A DNA stretch of 64,000 nt. It comes from Candidatus Manganitrophus noduliformans. GTDB taxonomy: Bacteria; Nitrospirota; Nitrospiria; SBBL01; Manganitrophaceae. The stretch's first letter is position 1. Each line of letters starts with the position of its first letter. The stretch lies in contig NZ_VTOW01000004.1 in NCBI RefSeq assembly GCF_012184425.1, positions 124,001-188,000 of the forward strand, written 5' to 3'. Position numbers and translations under genes: made by a program. Of the stretch, positions 43,977-53,209 are shown piece by piece. The notes under the pieces are model-generated. The model was given only the letters and a program-made list of their open reading frames with translations, did no database searches and had not been told where the DNA came from.

Positions 43977-44716
43977 AGAAGCGACAGGATGGAACACTGC
44001 ATGTGAATGAGACCCGCTCTGTTTTACCGTGGATGGTTTGCGTCGCCATGATCGCCGGAATTCTTCCGTATTCCGCCCTTGCCGACGAGATCCTGCCGGT
44101 CGTCCAGAAGGCCCTTCCCCGGGTGGAGATCCAGCATGTCGAGACCCTGGAGATCAGCCCGACGGTCTATATCGTGACGACCTCGCAGGGTGTTCTCTAC
44201 CTCGACGGCAGCGGCCGGTATCTCTTCACGGGGGAGCTGTACGACCTGGTTGCCCAGGAGAACCTGACGCAGGCCCATCGGATGGGGAGGGAGCGGATTC
44301 GGTTCGACGACCTGCCGCTTGCCGACGCGATTCTCTACAAGAAGGGGAAACAGAGAATCGCCGTCTTTGCCGATCCCGACTGCCCCTTCTGCCAGAAGAT
44401 CCACCCGGAACTGAGAGATCTGGATGCGGACGTGTATGTTTTTCTCTTCCCACTGACCGAACTGCACCCGCTCGCCTACCGGAAATCGGTCTCGGCCTGG
44501 TGCAGCGAAGACCGGATTGCGGCGCTCGATGCCGTCATGTCCAAGCAGCCTCTCCCTTTCCGGAATTGCGAGCATCCGGTGGACCGGACGCTGACGCTGG
44601 CGGCAAAGCTCGGACTTCGCGCCACGCCGACCGTGATCCTGGAAGACGGCAGCGTGATCGAAGGCTACCGGCCGGCCAGGGAACTGGCCCGGCTGCTGGA
44701 GAAGAAGGCCCCTTAA
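43973..44716 (+). CDS. dsbC: DsbC-type thiol:disulfide isomerase
   Basis: 247 residues from MKKRQDGTLH, overlapping traB by ATGA. Its signal helix is VCVAMIAGILPYSALA, then a DsbC N-terminal dimerisation domain (YIVTTSQGVLYLDGSGRYLFTGELYDL). The thioredoxin domain has the active site ADPDCPFCQKIHPE (CPFC) and the cis-Pro region RATPTVI. It likely isomerises disulfides of Cys-rich TraN, TraU and TraV. Its location in the tra operon is common in F-like systems. Confidence 0.92.
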   Translation: MKKRQDGTLHVNETRSVLPWMVCVAMIAGILPYSALADEILPVVQKALPRVEIQHVETLEISPTVYIVTTSQGVLYLDGSGRYLFTGELYDLVAQENLTQAHRMGRERIRFDDLPLADAILYKKGKQRIAVFADPDCPFCQKIHPELRDLDADVYVFLFPLTELHPLAYRKSVSAWCSEDRIAALDAVMSKQPLPFRNCEHPVDRTLTLAAKLGLRATPTVILEDGSVIEGYRPARELARLLEKKAP

Positions 44717-44774
44717 CCCGGTTTCCCGGAAAGGGATACATAAAAACCCAACGACTGAACAGGGAGGTAAAAGG

Positions 44775-44897
44775 ATGTTGCAGGAGTGGCTCTATTTCTC
44801 GATGTTGCTGGTTCCGATCGTTCCGGGATTGATCGTGCTCTGTCTCGAAGCAGACCGGACCGGAAAAGATCAAACGAAGGGGGAGGGAAAACGATGA
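44775..44897 (+). CDS. 40-residue membrane protein in the tra operon
   Basis: The gene has a strong AGGGAGG and overlaps traV by ATGA. One membrane helix (LYFSMLLVPIVPGLIVLCL) is followed by a charged tail. Size and position (before TraV) recall tiny Tra proteins of F-like systems, but it has no clear homologue I can name. Confidence 0.65.
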   Translation: MLQEWLYFSMLLVPIVPGLIVLCLEADRTGKDQTKGEGKR

Positions 44898-45391
44898 AAC
44901 TGCGGGCTGTTCTGCTCTTCTCTTTCACTCTGGCGGGAGCGCTTTCGGGCTGTGCCGTGAAATACGGCTGCCCGGCCCCAGATGGGGTGACCTGCAAACC
45001 GATCTCCGAGGTCTATTCAAGTAACGGGGGTCGGGGGCCAGGGGTCGGAGATCGGGAAAGGCCGGGACCGGGGTCCAGGGATTCGAGATCGGCAGAAGAA
45101 AATCTTTCACTGACCCCCGGCCCCCGACCCCCGGCCCCTGATTCTGCAGCGGTCCCGCTCCGGTCGGCCCCGAAGGTCCTGCGGGTTTGGGTCGCCCCCT
45201 GGATCGATGAGGAGGGGGATCTGCATCAGGAAGGGGACCTTTACGTGGTGGTCGATCACGGCGCCTGGGCGGTCGGTCTGCAGGAGCTCGAATCGGGGCT
45301 GGCTTCCCGTCCTGGGATTATCCCGCCAGAAGGGGGGCTTTCCGAACAGCTGTCCCGGCCCGAGAGAGGGGAGGGCGATGATCAGCAGTGA
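44894..45391 (+). CDS. traV: TraV outer-membrane lipoprotein with repeat-derived linker
   Basis: 165 residues. The lipobox is LAGALSGCAV; a second Cys pair (YGCPAPDGVTC) is typical of TraV. The C-terminal domain (LRVWVAPWIDEEGDLHQEGDLYVVV) matches TraV. The middle (residues ~45-85) is low complexity and encoded by degenerate 7-bp repeats in both orientations. It anchors the TraK/TraB complex in the outer membrane. Its 3' end overlaps traC by 14 bp. Confidence 0.88.
   Translation: MKLRAVLLFSFTLAGALSGCAVKYGCPAPDGVTCKPISEVYSSNGGRGPGVGDRERPGPGSRDSRSAEENLSLTPGPRPPAPDSAAVPLRSAPKVLRVWVAPWIDEEGDLHQEGDLYVVVDHGAWAVGLQELESGLASRPGIIPPEGGLSEQLSRPERGEGDDQQ
45024..45140. repeat. degenerate 7-bp tandem repeats inside traV, in inverted arms
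   Basis: Heptamers of TCGGGGG type run from 45024 to 45058 (ACGGGGG, TCGGGGG, CCAGGGG, TCGGAGA, TCGGGAA). The opposite-strand form follows at ~45112-45139 (GACCCCC, GGCCCCC, GACCCCC, GGCCCCT). Both keep the traV frame open and together could form a strong hairpin. Confidence 0.65.
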
Positions 45392-47750
45392 GAAGCTCAC
45401 AGCGCTCTTTGCCCGGGAGAGCCTCTCCTCCTACCTCCCCTACGAGGCCTGGGATCCGGCGTCCGGCATTTACATCGCCGATCATGGCCCGGCGGTGATC
45501 TTCGAGTGCCTTCCGAAGGTCGGCGCCGGGATGGAGACCCTGCAGGTCCTGGAGGCGCTCTACGCCGCCGGTTTCCTCCCTTCGGGGACCACGATTCAGG
45601 TCCTCCTCTACGCCTCCCCGAACGTCGAGGCGCTTCTCTCCCTCTGGCGAGACGCCCGGCAGAGGGGCGATCTCTTCAGACAGATGGCCGAACGCCGGAC
45701 CGAAATGCTCCGCCGGATGGACGGCGCCGATGGAGAAGCGCCGCTGAGGAACTTCCGGCTCCTCTTCAGCGTCGGGCTCCCTGTCCATCCCGATCAGGCA
45801 CCGCCGGAGGAGAGGGTCCGAAGGGCCTCCGAGATCTCCGCCAAGATCGAGGGGCTGCTGGTCTCGATGCGCCTTTATCCCCGGAAGCTCTCCGCCCAGG
45901 GGCTGATCGCCCTCCTCTTCGAGCTGCTCAACCCGGATCATCCCACGGAGAGGATTCCGGCATGGGATCCGTCTCTTCCGATCCGGGAGCAGGTGATCTT
46001 CGCCGACAGCCCCCTGCGGATTGAAGCGGACCGGTTGATTCTGGATCGCCGCGTGGTCAAAAGCTTTTCGGTGAAACAGTATCCCACCGAACCGGCCGGA
46101 ACGCTCAACCAGGTGATCGGGAACGCCGTGAAGGGGATCGATCAGATCGCCACCCCCTTTCTTCTCGCCTTCAATGCCGTGCTGTTGGATCAGGACAAGG
46201 ATGTCCGGGCCGTCGAGCAGAAGGCGGGGCTGGTCACCTACCAGTCGGTCGGATTTCTGGCAAGGATCCTCCCGAAGATCCAGGAGAAGAAGGAGAACTT
46301 CGACCTCCTGCTGAGGGGGATCGGCAACGGCCACCGGCTGATCCGGGGCTATCTCCATCTGGTCCTCTACGGCAGAGAGGAGAAGGCGCTCGATCTGGTC
46401 TCCCAGCAGGTCCACGGCCTCTTCCGGAAAAACAGATTCATTCTTCAGGAAGATCATTTCGTTACCCTTCCCCTCTTTCTGGCGAGCCTTCCTTCCGGGC
46501 TCGCGCCGGAGGCGGAGCGGAAGCTTCTCAGGCGCGGAAGGACGCTCCTTTCCTCCAACGGCGCCGTCCTCTCCCCGGTCTGCGCCGACTGGAAGGGGAC
46601 CGGCTCTCCGGGACTCCTTCTTGTCTCCCGGAGGGGCCAGATGATGCTGGTCGACCTCTTCGACTCCCCCGGCAATTACAACGCCGTGGTCGCGGCGGCC
46701 CCCGGCAGCGGGAAGAGCTTTCTGGTCAACGAGCTCTGCCTGACCTATCTGGCGGCGGGGGGCCGGGTCTGGGTCATCGACATCGGGAGAAGCTACCTGA
46801 AGCTCTGCCATCTTTTAGGGGGCGACTTCATCGAGTTCAGGCCGGAGAAGCCCCCCTGTCTCAATATCTTCTCCCGGATCCGGAACCTGGAAGAGGAGAT
46901 CGATCTTCTGATCCCGACCGTCGGCCAGATGGCCTCCCCCTCCCGACCGCTCTCCGATCTGGAACGCTCCTTCGTGGAAAAGGCGATCCGTCAGGCCCAT
47001 GAGAGACGGGCCGCGCAAACGACCATCACCGCCGTGGCGGAGGAACTGAACCGGATGGACGATGCGCGGGCGAAAGACCTGGCCACCATGCTCTATCCCT
47101 ACACCAAAGGAGGGCGCTACGGCCATTTCTTCGAAGGGGAGATGAAGTCCCTCTCCGAGTCCCCCTTTGTGGTCCTGGAGTTGGAAGAGCTCCGATCCAA
47201 AGGGGATCTGAAAGGGGCGGTCCTCCTTCTCCTCATGTACACCATCCAGACCGAGATGTATGAAGGGGACCGGTCCAGAAGAAAGCTGGTGATGATCGAC
47301 GAGGCGTGGGATCTGCTGGGGGAGGGGAACGCCGCCAAGTTCATCGAGCACGGTTACCGGCGCTTCCGGAAGTATGGCGGGGGGATCCTCACGATCACGC
47401 AGGGGGTGGACGACCTGGCCAGAACCTCCGCAGGCACGGCCGCGCTCGCCAGCAGCGATCATCTCTTTCTCCTCCGTCAGAAGGAGGAGAGCCTGATGTC
47501 TCTGAGAGAAAAGAACCTGGTGATGATGGATGAGGCCCTCTTCCGGCTCCTCTCCACTCTTCACACCCTTCCCGGAAGATACTCCGAGGTCTACGTCCGG
47601 ACCCCCGCCGGATCGGGGATCGGCCGGCTGATGGTCGACCGGTTCACCCAACTCGTCTACACGACACGCGCGGAAGAGTTCGCGCGGATCGAGGCATACC
47701 GGAAAGAGGGCTTGAGTCTGGTGGAGGCGATTGAGCGATGTTTAGAGTAA
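45378..47750 (+). CDS. traC: TraC (VirB4-like) ATPase
   Basis: 790 residues from MISSEKLTAL. Its N-terminal TraC domain includes YEAWDPASGIYIADHG. Walker A is AAPGSGKSFLVNELCL, and Walker B is RKLVMIDEAWDLLGEG; FRKYGGGILTITQGVDDL is the conserved segment after it. It powers pilus assembly and is the largest energy component of the T4SS. Family length is ~800-870, so it is complete. Confidence 0.95.
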   Translation: MISSEKLTALFARESLSSYLPYEAWDPASGIYIADHGPAVIFECLPKVGAGMETLQVLEALYAAGFLPSGTTIQVLLYASPNVEALLSLWRDARQRGDLFRQMAERRTEMLRRMDGADGEAPLRNFRLLFSVGLPVHPDQAPPEERVRRASEISAKIEGLLVSMRLYPRKLSAQGLIALLFELLNPDHPTERIPAWDPSLPIREQVIFADSPLRIEADRLILDRRVVKSFSVKQYPTEPAGTLNQVIGNAVKGIDQIATPFLLAFNAVLLDQDKDVRAVEQKAGLVTYQSVGFLARILPKIQEKKENFDLLLRGIGNGHRLIRGYLHLVLYGREEKALDLVSQQVHGLFRKNRFILQEDHFVTLPLFLASLPSGLAPEAERKLLRRGRTLLSSNGAVLSPVCADWKGTGSPGLLLVSRRGQMMLVDLFDSPGNYNAVVAAAPGSGKSFLVNELCLTYLAAGGRVWVIDIGRSYLKLCHLLGGDFIEFRPEKPPCLNIFSRIRNLEEEIDLLIPTVGQMASPSRPLSDLERSFVEKAIRQAHERRAAQTTITAVAEELNRMDDARAKDLATMLYPYTKGGRYGHFFEGEMKSLSESPFVVLELEELRSKGDLKGAVLLLLMYTIQTEMYEGDRSRRKLVMIDEAWDLLGEGNAAKFIEHGYRRFRKYGGGILTITQGVDDLARTSAGTAALASSDHLFLLRQKEESLMSLREKNLVMMDEALFRLLSTLHTLPGRYSEVYVRTPAGSGIGRLMVDRFTQLVYTTRAEEFARIEAYRKEGLSLVEAIERCLE

Positions 47751-48082
47751 TCGCAGTCGGATTTGTCAGTGCGATGATCGGATCTCTTGTGATGGGAGCG
47801 GTGCTGATCATGAAGCTTCTGCCGCCGCCGGAGCCGCGCCTCGCGCTGGCGACGGTCGATCTGGTCGGAATCGTCGAGCGGCTGCGGGCGGGGGCGTTGA
47901 AAGAGGCGGCCGATCCGGAGGGGGTGGAGAGAGCGGTGGCAAGACGGATGGACCGGCTGGCGCAGCTTCTCTCCGAGATGGGGGAGGAGCGGGTGATTCT
48001 GAACAGGGCGGCGGTGGTGAGCAGGAGACTCCCGGATCTCACACGGCAGATTGAAGAGCGGTTGAAAGAGAAGGATGAGTGA
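47738..48082 (+). CDS. trbI: TrbI-type (F) conjugation protein
   Basis: 114 residues. One N-terminal membrane helix (VIAVGFVSAMIGSLVMGAVLI) and a periplasmic domain with LATVDLVGIVERLR and VILNRAAVVSRRLPDLT, the F-type TrbI pattern. It follows traC with a 13-bp overlap, as in F. The start ATG lies inside traC. Confidence 0.85.
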   Translation: MFRVIAVGFVSAMIGSLVMGAVLIMKLLPPPEPRLALATVDLVGIVERLRAGALKEAADPEGVERAVARRMDRLAQLLSEMGEERVILNRAAVVSRRLPDLTRQIEERLKEKDE

Positions 48083-48101
48083 TGGGTGATAGGTGATGGG
48101 T
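48074..48101 (+). repeat. degenerate 7-bp tandem repeat at the trbI/trhF junction
   Basis: Four heptamers in a row: GATGAGT, GATGGGT, GATAGGT, GATGGGT. They cover the stop codon of trbI and the start codon of the next gene. Confidence 0.7.
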
Positions 48102-48575
48102 GAGAGGAAGTGGCGATATTTGGCTCTTGGGACCGCCTTGGTCCTGGCCAGTCTCTTTTTCGTGATGCTGCTTTACGGCGTCTCGGTTGGGGTGAACCTG
48201 ACACGCTCACAGCCCTACCGGCTGTTCCTCATTCTCGGGGATCGGCCGTTCGGGCGGGGCGATCTGGTCGCCTTTTGCTTTCCCGGAAGCCGGTATTACG
48301 AAGAGGGGACCCTTTTCGTCAAAGAGGTCCGGGGAGGGCCGGGGGATCGTCTGGAGATCGGGGAGGACCGGACCGTCTGGCTGAACGGGGCGTTCCTCGA
48401 TACCGTGCGGGCGACCGACAGCAAGGGAAGGCCGGTGGAGCCGTTTTACTTCCGTGGGGCGATCCCGGAGGGGTTCTACTTTCTCTACGCCGGAGTTCCG
48501 AACAGTTACGACAGCCGGTACTATGGGCTGGCCGAAAGAGAAAGGATTGTGGGAAAAGTCATCCCCCTGTTTTGA
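48096..48575 (+). CDS. trhF: TrhF/TraF-type S26 signal peptidase
   Basis: 159 residues; ATG 48096 or GTG 48093. An N-terminal membrane helix (LGTALVLASLFFVMLLYG) is followed by LTRSQPYRLFLI with the catalytic Ser and FVKEVRGGPGDRLEIG with the catalytic Lys. The end is YYGLAERERIVGKVIPLF. This is the conjugation-specific peptidase that matures the pilin. Its start codon lies within the heptamer tract. Confidence 0.9.
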   Translation: MGERKWRYLALGTALVLASLFFVMLLYGVSVGVNLTRSQPYRLFLILGDRPFGRGDLVAFCFPGSRYYEEGTLFVKEVRGGPGDRLEIGEDRTVWLNGAFLDTVRATDSKGRPVEPFYFRGAIPEGFYFLYAGVPNSYDSRYYGLAERERIVGKVIPLF

Positions 48576-48584
48576 GGAGGTCAC

Positions 48585-49271
48585 ATGAAATCGATCATCT
48601 TTGTTCTGATCACCAGCGGTATTCTGGCAGGCTGCGCCGGCACGGCAAAGGAAGAGACGCGGGATCCGTATTTCAAGAACAGGGAGTCTCCCTTGGTCGT
48701 TCCGATGAGGCATCCCTTTCCGCCATCGCAGGGGGTGGCTTATCTGGTTTCGGAACAGTTCTTCCTCTGCCGGGAAAAAGACTTCTGTCCTGTCCCGCAA
48801 CAGAAATTTACGGAGCGTTTCTTCCTTCCGGAACTGCCGAAGCCGGTCCGGGAGGAGCCGATTGTGGAACAACCCGCGATCCTCAAGAAGAGACTTCCTG
48901 AGACGATTGCGGCCACTGTTCTGTTCGATAAAGAGGATGCAACACTGACCGAGGAGACTTCAAAGGTATTGGATGAACTGTTCGATCGGATCAAAGAAGT
49001 CGATCCGCTCACGCTTCGGATCGTCATTGCCGGTTACACCGATGGAGCGGGGTCCGTGGAGGTCAACACGAAACTTGCAGAGGAACGGGCGGAGGCAGTT
49101 GCCGACTACTTTATCCGGAATGGGATTCCAAAGGGGAGTATTACCGTGGGGGGACGACCCCTCTGTTGTTACGTCGCGCCCAACGATACAGAGGAAGGCC
49201 GGGGGAAGAACCGCCGGGTAGAAGTCTTTGTGGAGCAGATGGAGGAGGAGAAAAGTGAGAAGAAAAACTAA
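48585..49271 (+). CDS. OmpA-family lipoprotein
   Basis: 228 residues. The lipobox is LAGCAG after a signal peptide (IIFVLITSGI). The C-terminal OmpA domain binds peptidoglycan: TVLFDKEDATLTEETSKVLDELFDRI, AGYTDGAGSVEVNTKLAEERAEAV, and RGKNRRVEVFVE. It probably stabilises the secretion channel in the cell wall. It lies inside the tra operon between trhF and traW, which is not a standard F position. Confidence 0.9.
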   Translation: MKSIIFVLITSGILAGCAGTAKEETRDPYFKNRESPLVVPMRHPFPPSQGVAYLVSEQFFLCREKDFCPVPQQKFTERFFLPELPKPVREEPIVEQPAILKKRLPETIAATVLFDKEDATLTEETSKVLDELFDRIKEVDPLTLRIVIAGYTDGAGSVEVNTKLAEERAEAVADYFIRNGIPKGSITVGGRPLCCYVAPNDTEEGRGKNRRVEVFVEQMEEEKSEKKN

Positions 49272-49875
49272 AGCCGTGATGGCGATGATCCTGCTTGCGT
49301 TGTTCACGCTTCCACTTCGTGGAAGCGGGTCTGTCGGTCCGGTGGAGCGTCTGGGGCCGGTCTTCTATCCGATCATCGAGCCGGACTGGTCCACCTGGCT
49401 TCCGCGGCAGGCGGAGAAGCATCTGAGAGAAAGGCCCCTGACCTTCTCCAGGGATCAGGTCAGGGAGGCAATCAAACAGAAGATGCCGGAGATCGATCTT
49501 TCCGAGGTGAAGGTTCCCCGAACGTATACGGTGGACCCCTCCGTACAGGTCGGCCGGCCGGTGACGGATCACACCGGAAAGATCGTGGTTCCGGCCGGCG
49601 CCCGCGTCAATCCTCTGGAACGTTTTCCCGCTTTCCGGCCCATCGTCATCATCAACGGGATGAAGAAAAAGCAGGTAGGCTGGGCGGCCGGACTTCAGGA
49701 AAGTCCTCTGGCCCTCATCACGTCCGGGGATGTCTTTGAGCTGAGTCAGCGGCTCGGCAGGCCGGTCTATCCGGCTCCGAAGGCGCTCCTTGATCGGTTC
49801 GCCATCGAACGGGCGCCGGTAATGCTGTCCTCCAAAGGCGGGATGATCGAAATCGAGGAGGTGGCCCTTCCATGA
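49255..49875 (+). CDS. traW: TraW pilus assembly protein
   Basis: 206 residues, with GTG 49255 as the likely start after GAGGAG. A signal helix (VMAMILLALFTLPLRGSG) is followed by the TraW domain: VFYPIIEPDWSTWLPRQ, RTYTVDPSVQV, NPLERFPAFRPIVIING and FELSQRLGRPVYPA. It is periplasmic and works with TrbC and TraU. In F traU follows directly; here the next gene is a YbjQ-like gene and then the inserted cargo block. Confidence 0.92.
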   Translation: MRRKTKAVMAMILLALFTLPLRGSGSVGPVERLGPVFYPIIEPDWSTWLPRQAEKHLRERPLTFSRDQVREAIKQKMPEIDLSEVKVPRTYTVDPSVQVGRPVTDHTGKIVVPAGARVNPLERFPAFRPIVIINGMKKKQVGWAAGLQESPLALITSGDVFELSQRLGRPVYPAPKALLDRFAIERAPVMLSSKGGMIEIEEVALP

Positions 49876-50219
49876 ATGGAGAGATATTGATTGCCACAGT
49901 CGATCTGCTGGATGGGTATCGTGTGGAATCATACAACGGGCTGGTCACCGCCCATGTCTCCTGCGGGATCAATTTCATGCGGGGGTGGTTTGTGGCGTTC
50001 CGCGATTTCTTCGGCGGCCGGGTGGGGACTTTTGAAAAGGAATCGGCCCGGCTGGAGGAGCGGGCCACGGCGGAGATGATCCGGAAGGCGTCGGAGCATC
50101 CCGGCGTCAATGCCATTCTGGGTTTGCGGCTCTCTTACCATCACGTTGGCGATGGGAAGAGATCGATGCTGATCCTTCACGCGGTGGGGACGAAGTGCAG
50201 GGTGCGGCAGGCTGAATGA
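49872..50219 (+). CDS. YbjQ/UPF0145-like heavy-metal-binding-domain protein
   Basis: 115 residues with 4-bp overlap to traW. It resembles YbjQ: TVDLLDGYRVESYNGLVTAHV, FFGGRVGTFEKESARLEERATAEM, and HPGVNAILGLRLSYHHVG. It is a small cytosolic family of unknown role. It is an unexpected member of the tra operon and the last gene before the inverted block. Confidence 0.8.
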   Translation: MNGEILIATVDLLDGYRVESYNGLVTAHVSCGINFMRGWFVAFRDFFGGRVGTFEKESARLEERATAEMIRKASEHPGVNAILGLRLSYHHVGDGKRSMLILHAVGTKCRVRQAE

Positions 50220-50465
50220 GGGGAAACGAGACAATCAAATCAATATCTGAATAAGTCTAGACCGACACTTTCACCTACGATTCAATATATTGTAGAAGAC
50301 TAAGAACCGAGAATTTCGGAAAGAAAGGAGGGATAATGCTCCGGCTGCAACGGACGGGCCGCTATGACCGGTTGTTATGTCTCGCCGCCGTCCCGATCGA
50401 CCGGACAGGGTCGTATTAGCCCGGGTGTTCCCGGCCGCGCTCCTTATGACAGCTTCCCGGCGACC

Positions 50466-53054
50466 TCATTTGCGGCGCTTGCGAATGCCGGACACCCAAT
50501 TTTCCAGCGCATCGATATCAGCCTTGAGAACATTCGGCTCCGGAACTTCGGCCCGTGCCGCTGCAGCCTGGTCATGGCCGGGCAGCCATTTGGAGCATTT
50601 CGTCATGGCGGCTTCCAGGGCCTTGCAATCTTCTTCCGAGATATCCGCAATCTTGGTGACCTGCTGCGTCTGCACGCCTGGTCTATAGCGTTCGACGACA
50701 CCTCCGAGAAGAACCTCCTCAAGGCCGCGCTCCCACGCCTCGCGCAGGTAACCGTAAATGACGCTGGCTTCTCTCTCATAAGCCGACTGATGTCCGTCGC
50801 GGTGCAGTTTTTCCGCGTCCTGAATGAGTTTCTTCAGATGGCCGATCCGCATTGACACCTTGAGCGCTACCCACGGCAATTCCTCCGCGCAGACACCCGA
50901 GCCCTTGGAGAGTTGCCGGACGTGTTGATCAAGTTGCTGGACCCCGAGTTCATCGGACAACTGCCTCAAGAATAGCAAGAACACGATGTCATGTGTAAAG
51001 ACGATGACTTGCCGTGTCTTTGCCTCCTCAACGAGCCGTCGAGCAACACCCTCTCGCCATTTGTAATCGAGGGATGACACCGGATCATCGAACACAATTC
51101 CGGACGGGTCATCCGCCGTGCTAAGCTCTGCAAAGAAAGCAGCAATGGATAGGCAGCGCTGTTCGCCCTCGCTGACGACTTTGGGCAGGTCTACGCCCGG
51201 CGCCCTGGTCAGGATAAGCTTGTGATAGAGGATTCCCTGTTCTCCGCCGACTTCCTTCAACTCGACTTCGACATGCCGGAAGGAAAGACGACCCAGTTCA
51301 TCTTGGAAGCTCTTCTTGAGTCTCTGCGTGACCGAAGTCTTGGTCACGGCCGAGCTCTTTTGCGTTATGGTATGGGTCTTCGTATCGTTGAGGCATAGCT
51401 CATAGGCAGCCACTTTCTTTTTGCGCTCGATTTCGGCCAGGACCTGCTCTTCATGCTTTGCGAGGACCTTGCGGGAGCTCAATTCCTGCACCTCGGTGGT
51501 CATGGCCTTCTTTTGCTCTTCGTTCGAACTGCTTCGGAGCGTCTTGACCCGTTCTTGAAGGTGTTCGGCAAGCGCGTCGGTCTCCTGCGATACAGCTACT
51601 AACGCGGGAAGATCGGAAGGACTCTCCTTCCCCATAGATAGCGCTTCGATCACACTCAGTCTTCGTTTTTCGCTCGCGGCAAGAAAATCGGATATTTTGT
51701 CAGCGAGGGACTCGTACTCGATGCGAATTTCTTTGACTGCCTCGTCGGCAGTGTCGTTCGCTGTCTTGAGATCGGTAAAAGCTTTTTGTAGCCGTGCAAA
51801 TTCTCCCCGGACTTCCCGGAGTTCCTGTTCCGTTTTCGAAATGACAAACGCTTCGAACTGCCTGAGCCTGTGGCCAGAGGCGTGATCAAGGTCCTGTTGG
51901 CATAGCACGCAGCGCGCGCCATTGTTCACAACAGGGAATGCTTGCCCGGGATAAGCCAGTTCTTCCGAGAACTGACGGGCCGACTCCCACAGAAGCGACC
52001 AACGCTCCGATCCCGTTCCCGTGAACAACCCTTCCGGAAACGTAGCATTCCGGAGGCGTTGTGCTTCTTCACCCTTTCGCCCGGATTCTTTCCGCACCTC
52101 GAACACGCCCGATACGGCGTCTGCCGACAGCGCCATCTCCACATCTTTTAGATGCCGGGCAAGGGAGCGGACCCTTCCGGCGCGGAGCGTTAGTTGCCGC
52201 GCCAGTTTCTCGGGATCGTTGGCCTGCAAGTCCACGAGCGACCTTTCCAGTAGCGAAAGGCGGGATTCTTCCTCTGGAGACAGGAGCGTAAGAGCTTTCA
52301 CCGCATCCGGTTTCGTCAGCGAGGACAATCCGGCCAAAAGCCTTGCGACCGATGTTCCTTCTGGTGTCTGAAAAGCAGTGATTGCCGCCGAGCGGAGCAC
52401 ACTCTGTTCACTCTCCAGCTGCGATCGTACCAATCGGCACGCCTTGACGAGCTTGTCAAACAGGTCCAGGCCAAAAGGCCGGAATGCGACATCGGTCTTT
52501 TCTGTAAGATAAACGGCGGCGCACTGACTATCGAAAACGCTGACGCGTGAGATAAATTCATCTCCACCTCCGCCAGCCCATTCCCGTATATTCGCGTCCG
52601 TTCCGACTTCGTACTTAATCGCGACGGCCGGCTTTTGCGGGGCTGCGCCAGACACGACGTTACCCAGGATTTCTTCTGTTCCCCTCGCGCGGCACGCGCT
52701 CTTGAGGATCCTGATGTACCCGGTCTTGCCGGCTGCGTTGTCACCATAAACCGCAGTGAGGCTGGGCCCGAACTTCAACGTCTGGTCCTCTGCCAGCGCG
52801 TTCACTCCGCGATGATGAAAAATTGACAACAGTGTGACTCGCCCCAATCCCGTGCCTTGGTCGGGTATGTGATCTGCTGCCAATGGAACGACATCTTGTT
52901 GATCGGCCAGGCCATGCGCGCTTTTACAAATCTCGGTCAGATCGTGGACATCATCGTTGGAGAGCTCGCCATTCAGCACGAGGCGCCGTAGCGCGTCGCG
53001 CTGCCATGCCGGGCGGCCTTTCGACCATTCAAGGATTTCTTTTAGGACACTCAC
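50466..53054 (-). CDS. AAA_13-type ATPase with zinc hook, RloC/PrrC-like
   Basis: 862 residues. Walker A is AVYGDNAAGKTGYIRILKSA (near residue 93), and long coiled-coil arms are joined by a CVLCQQ zinc hook near residue 395. The ABC signature is VVSEGEQRCLSIAAFFAEL, and Walker B is GIVFDDPVSSLDYKWRE, followed by IVFTHDIVFL. The C-terminal helical domain contains LREAWERGL (R-x3-E) and, 52 residues on, a His (WLPGHDQ). That arrangement recalls the Arg-Glu-His set of PrrC/RloC anticodon nucleases. It is a probable DNA-damage or phage-sensing defence protein; nuclease function is inference. Confidence 0.85.
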   Translation of the reverse strand: MSVLKEILEWSKGRPAWQRDALRRLVLNGELSNDDVHDLTEICKSAHGLADQQDVVPLAADHIPDQGTGLGRVTLLSIFHHRGVNALAEDQTLKFGPSLTAVYGDNAAGKTGYIRILKSACRARGTEEILGNVVSGAAPQKPAVAIKYEVGTDANIREWAGGGGDEFISRVSVFDSQCAAVYLTEKTDVAFRPFGLDLFDKLVKACRLVRSQLESEQSVLRSAAITAFQTPEGTSVARLLAGLSSLTKPDAVKALTLLSPEEESRLSLLERSLVDLQANDPEKLARQLTLRAGRVRSLARHLKDVEMALSADAVSGVFEVRKESGRKGEEAQRLRNATFPEGLFTGTGSERWSLLWESARQFSEELAYPGQAFPVVNNGARCVLCQQDLDHASGHRLRQFEAFVISKTEQELREVRGEFARLQKAFTDLKTANDTADEAVKEIRIEYESLADKISDFLAASEKRRLSVIEALSMGKESPSDLPALVAVSQETDALAEHLQERVKTLRSSSNEEQKKAMTTEVQELSSRKVLAKHEEQVLAEIERKKKVAAYELCLNDTKTHTITQKSSAVTKTSVTQRLKKSFQDELGRLSFRHVEVELKEVGGEQGILYHKLILTRAPGVDLPKVVSEGEQRCLSIAAFFAELSTADDPSGIVFDDPVSSLDYKWREGVARRLVEEAKTRQVIVFTHDIVFLLFLRQLSDELGVQQLDQHVRQLSKGSGVCAEELPWVALKVSMRIGHLKKLIQDAEKLHRDGHQSAYEREASVIYGYLREAWERGLEEVLLGGVVERYRPGVQTQQVTKIADISEEDCKALEAAMTKCSKWLPGHDQAAAARAEVPEPNVLKADIDALENWVSGIRKRRK

Positions 53055-53209
53055 GATCTCATCACCGAATTGATATCAGTGCCACTATCACTGATCGGTT
53101 GAAGTCATCATCACCTTCTCGGTTTCGATCGCAGCGGCAATGGTGGAAAAATTACACAGCTTCCTGCCAATCAGAGGCCATCCAAAGGTCGGGTCCGCTA
53201 ATTGGCGTG

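Noticed and set aside
45207-45377. Upstream extension of the traC frame within traV
   Set aside because: It is traV read in another frame; TraC similarity begins at MISSEKL (45378).
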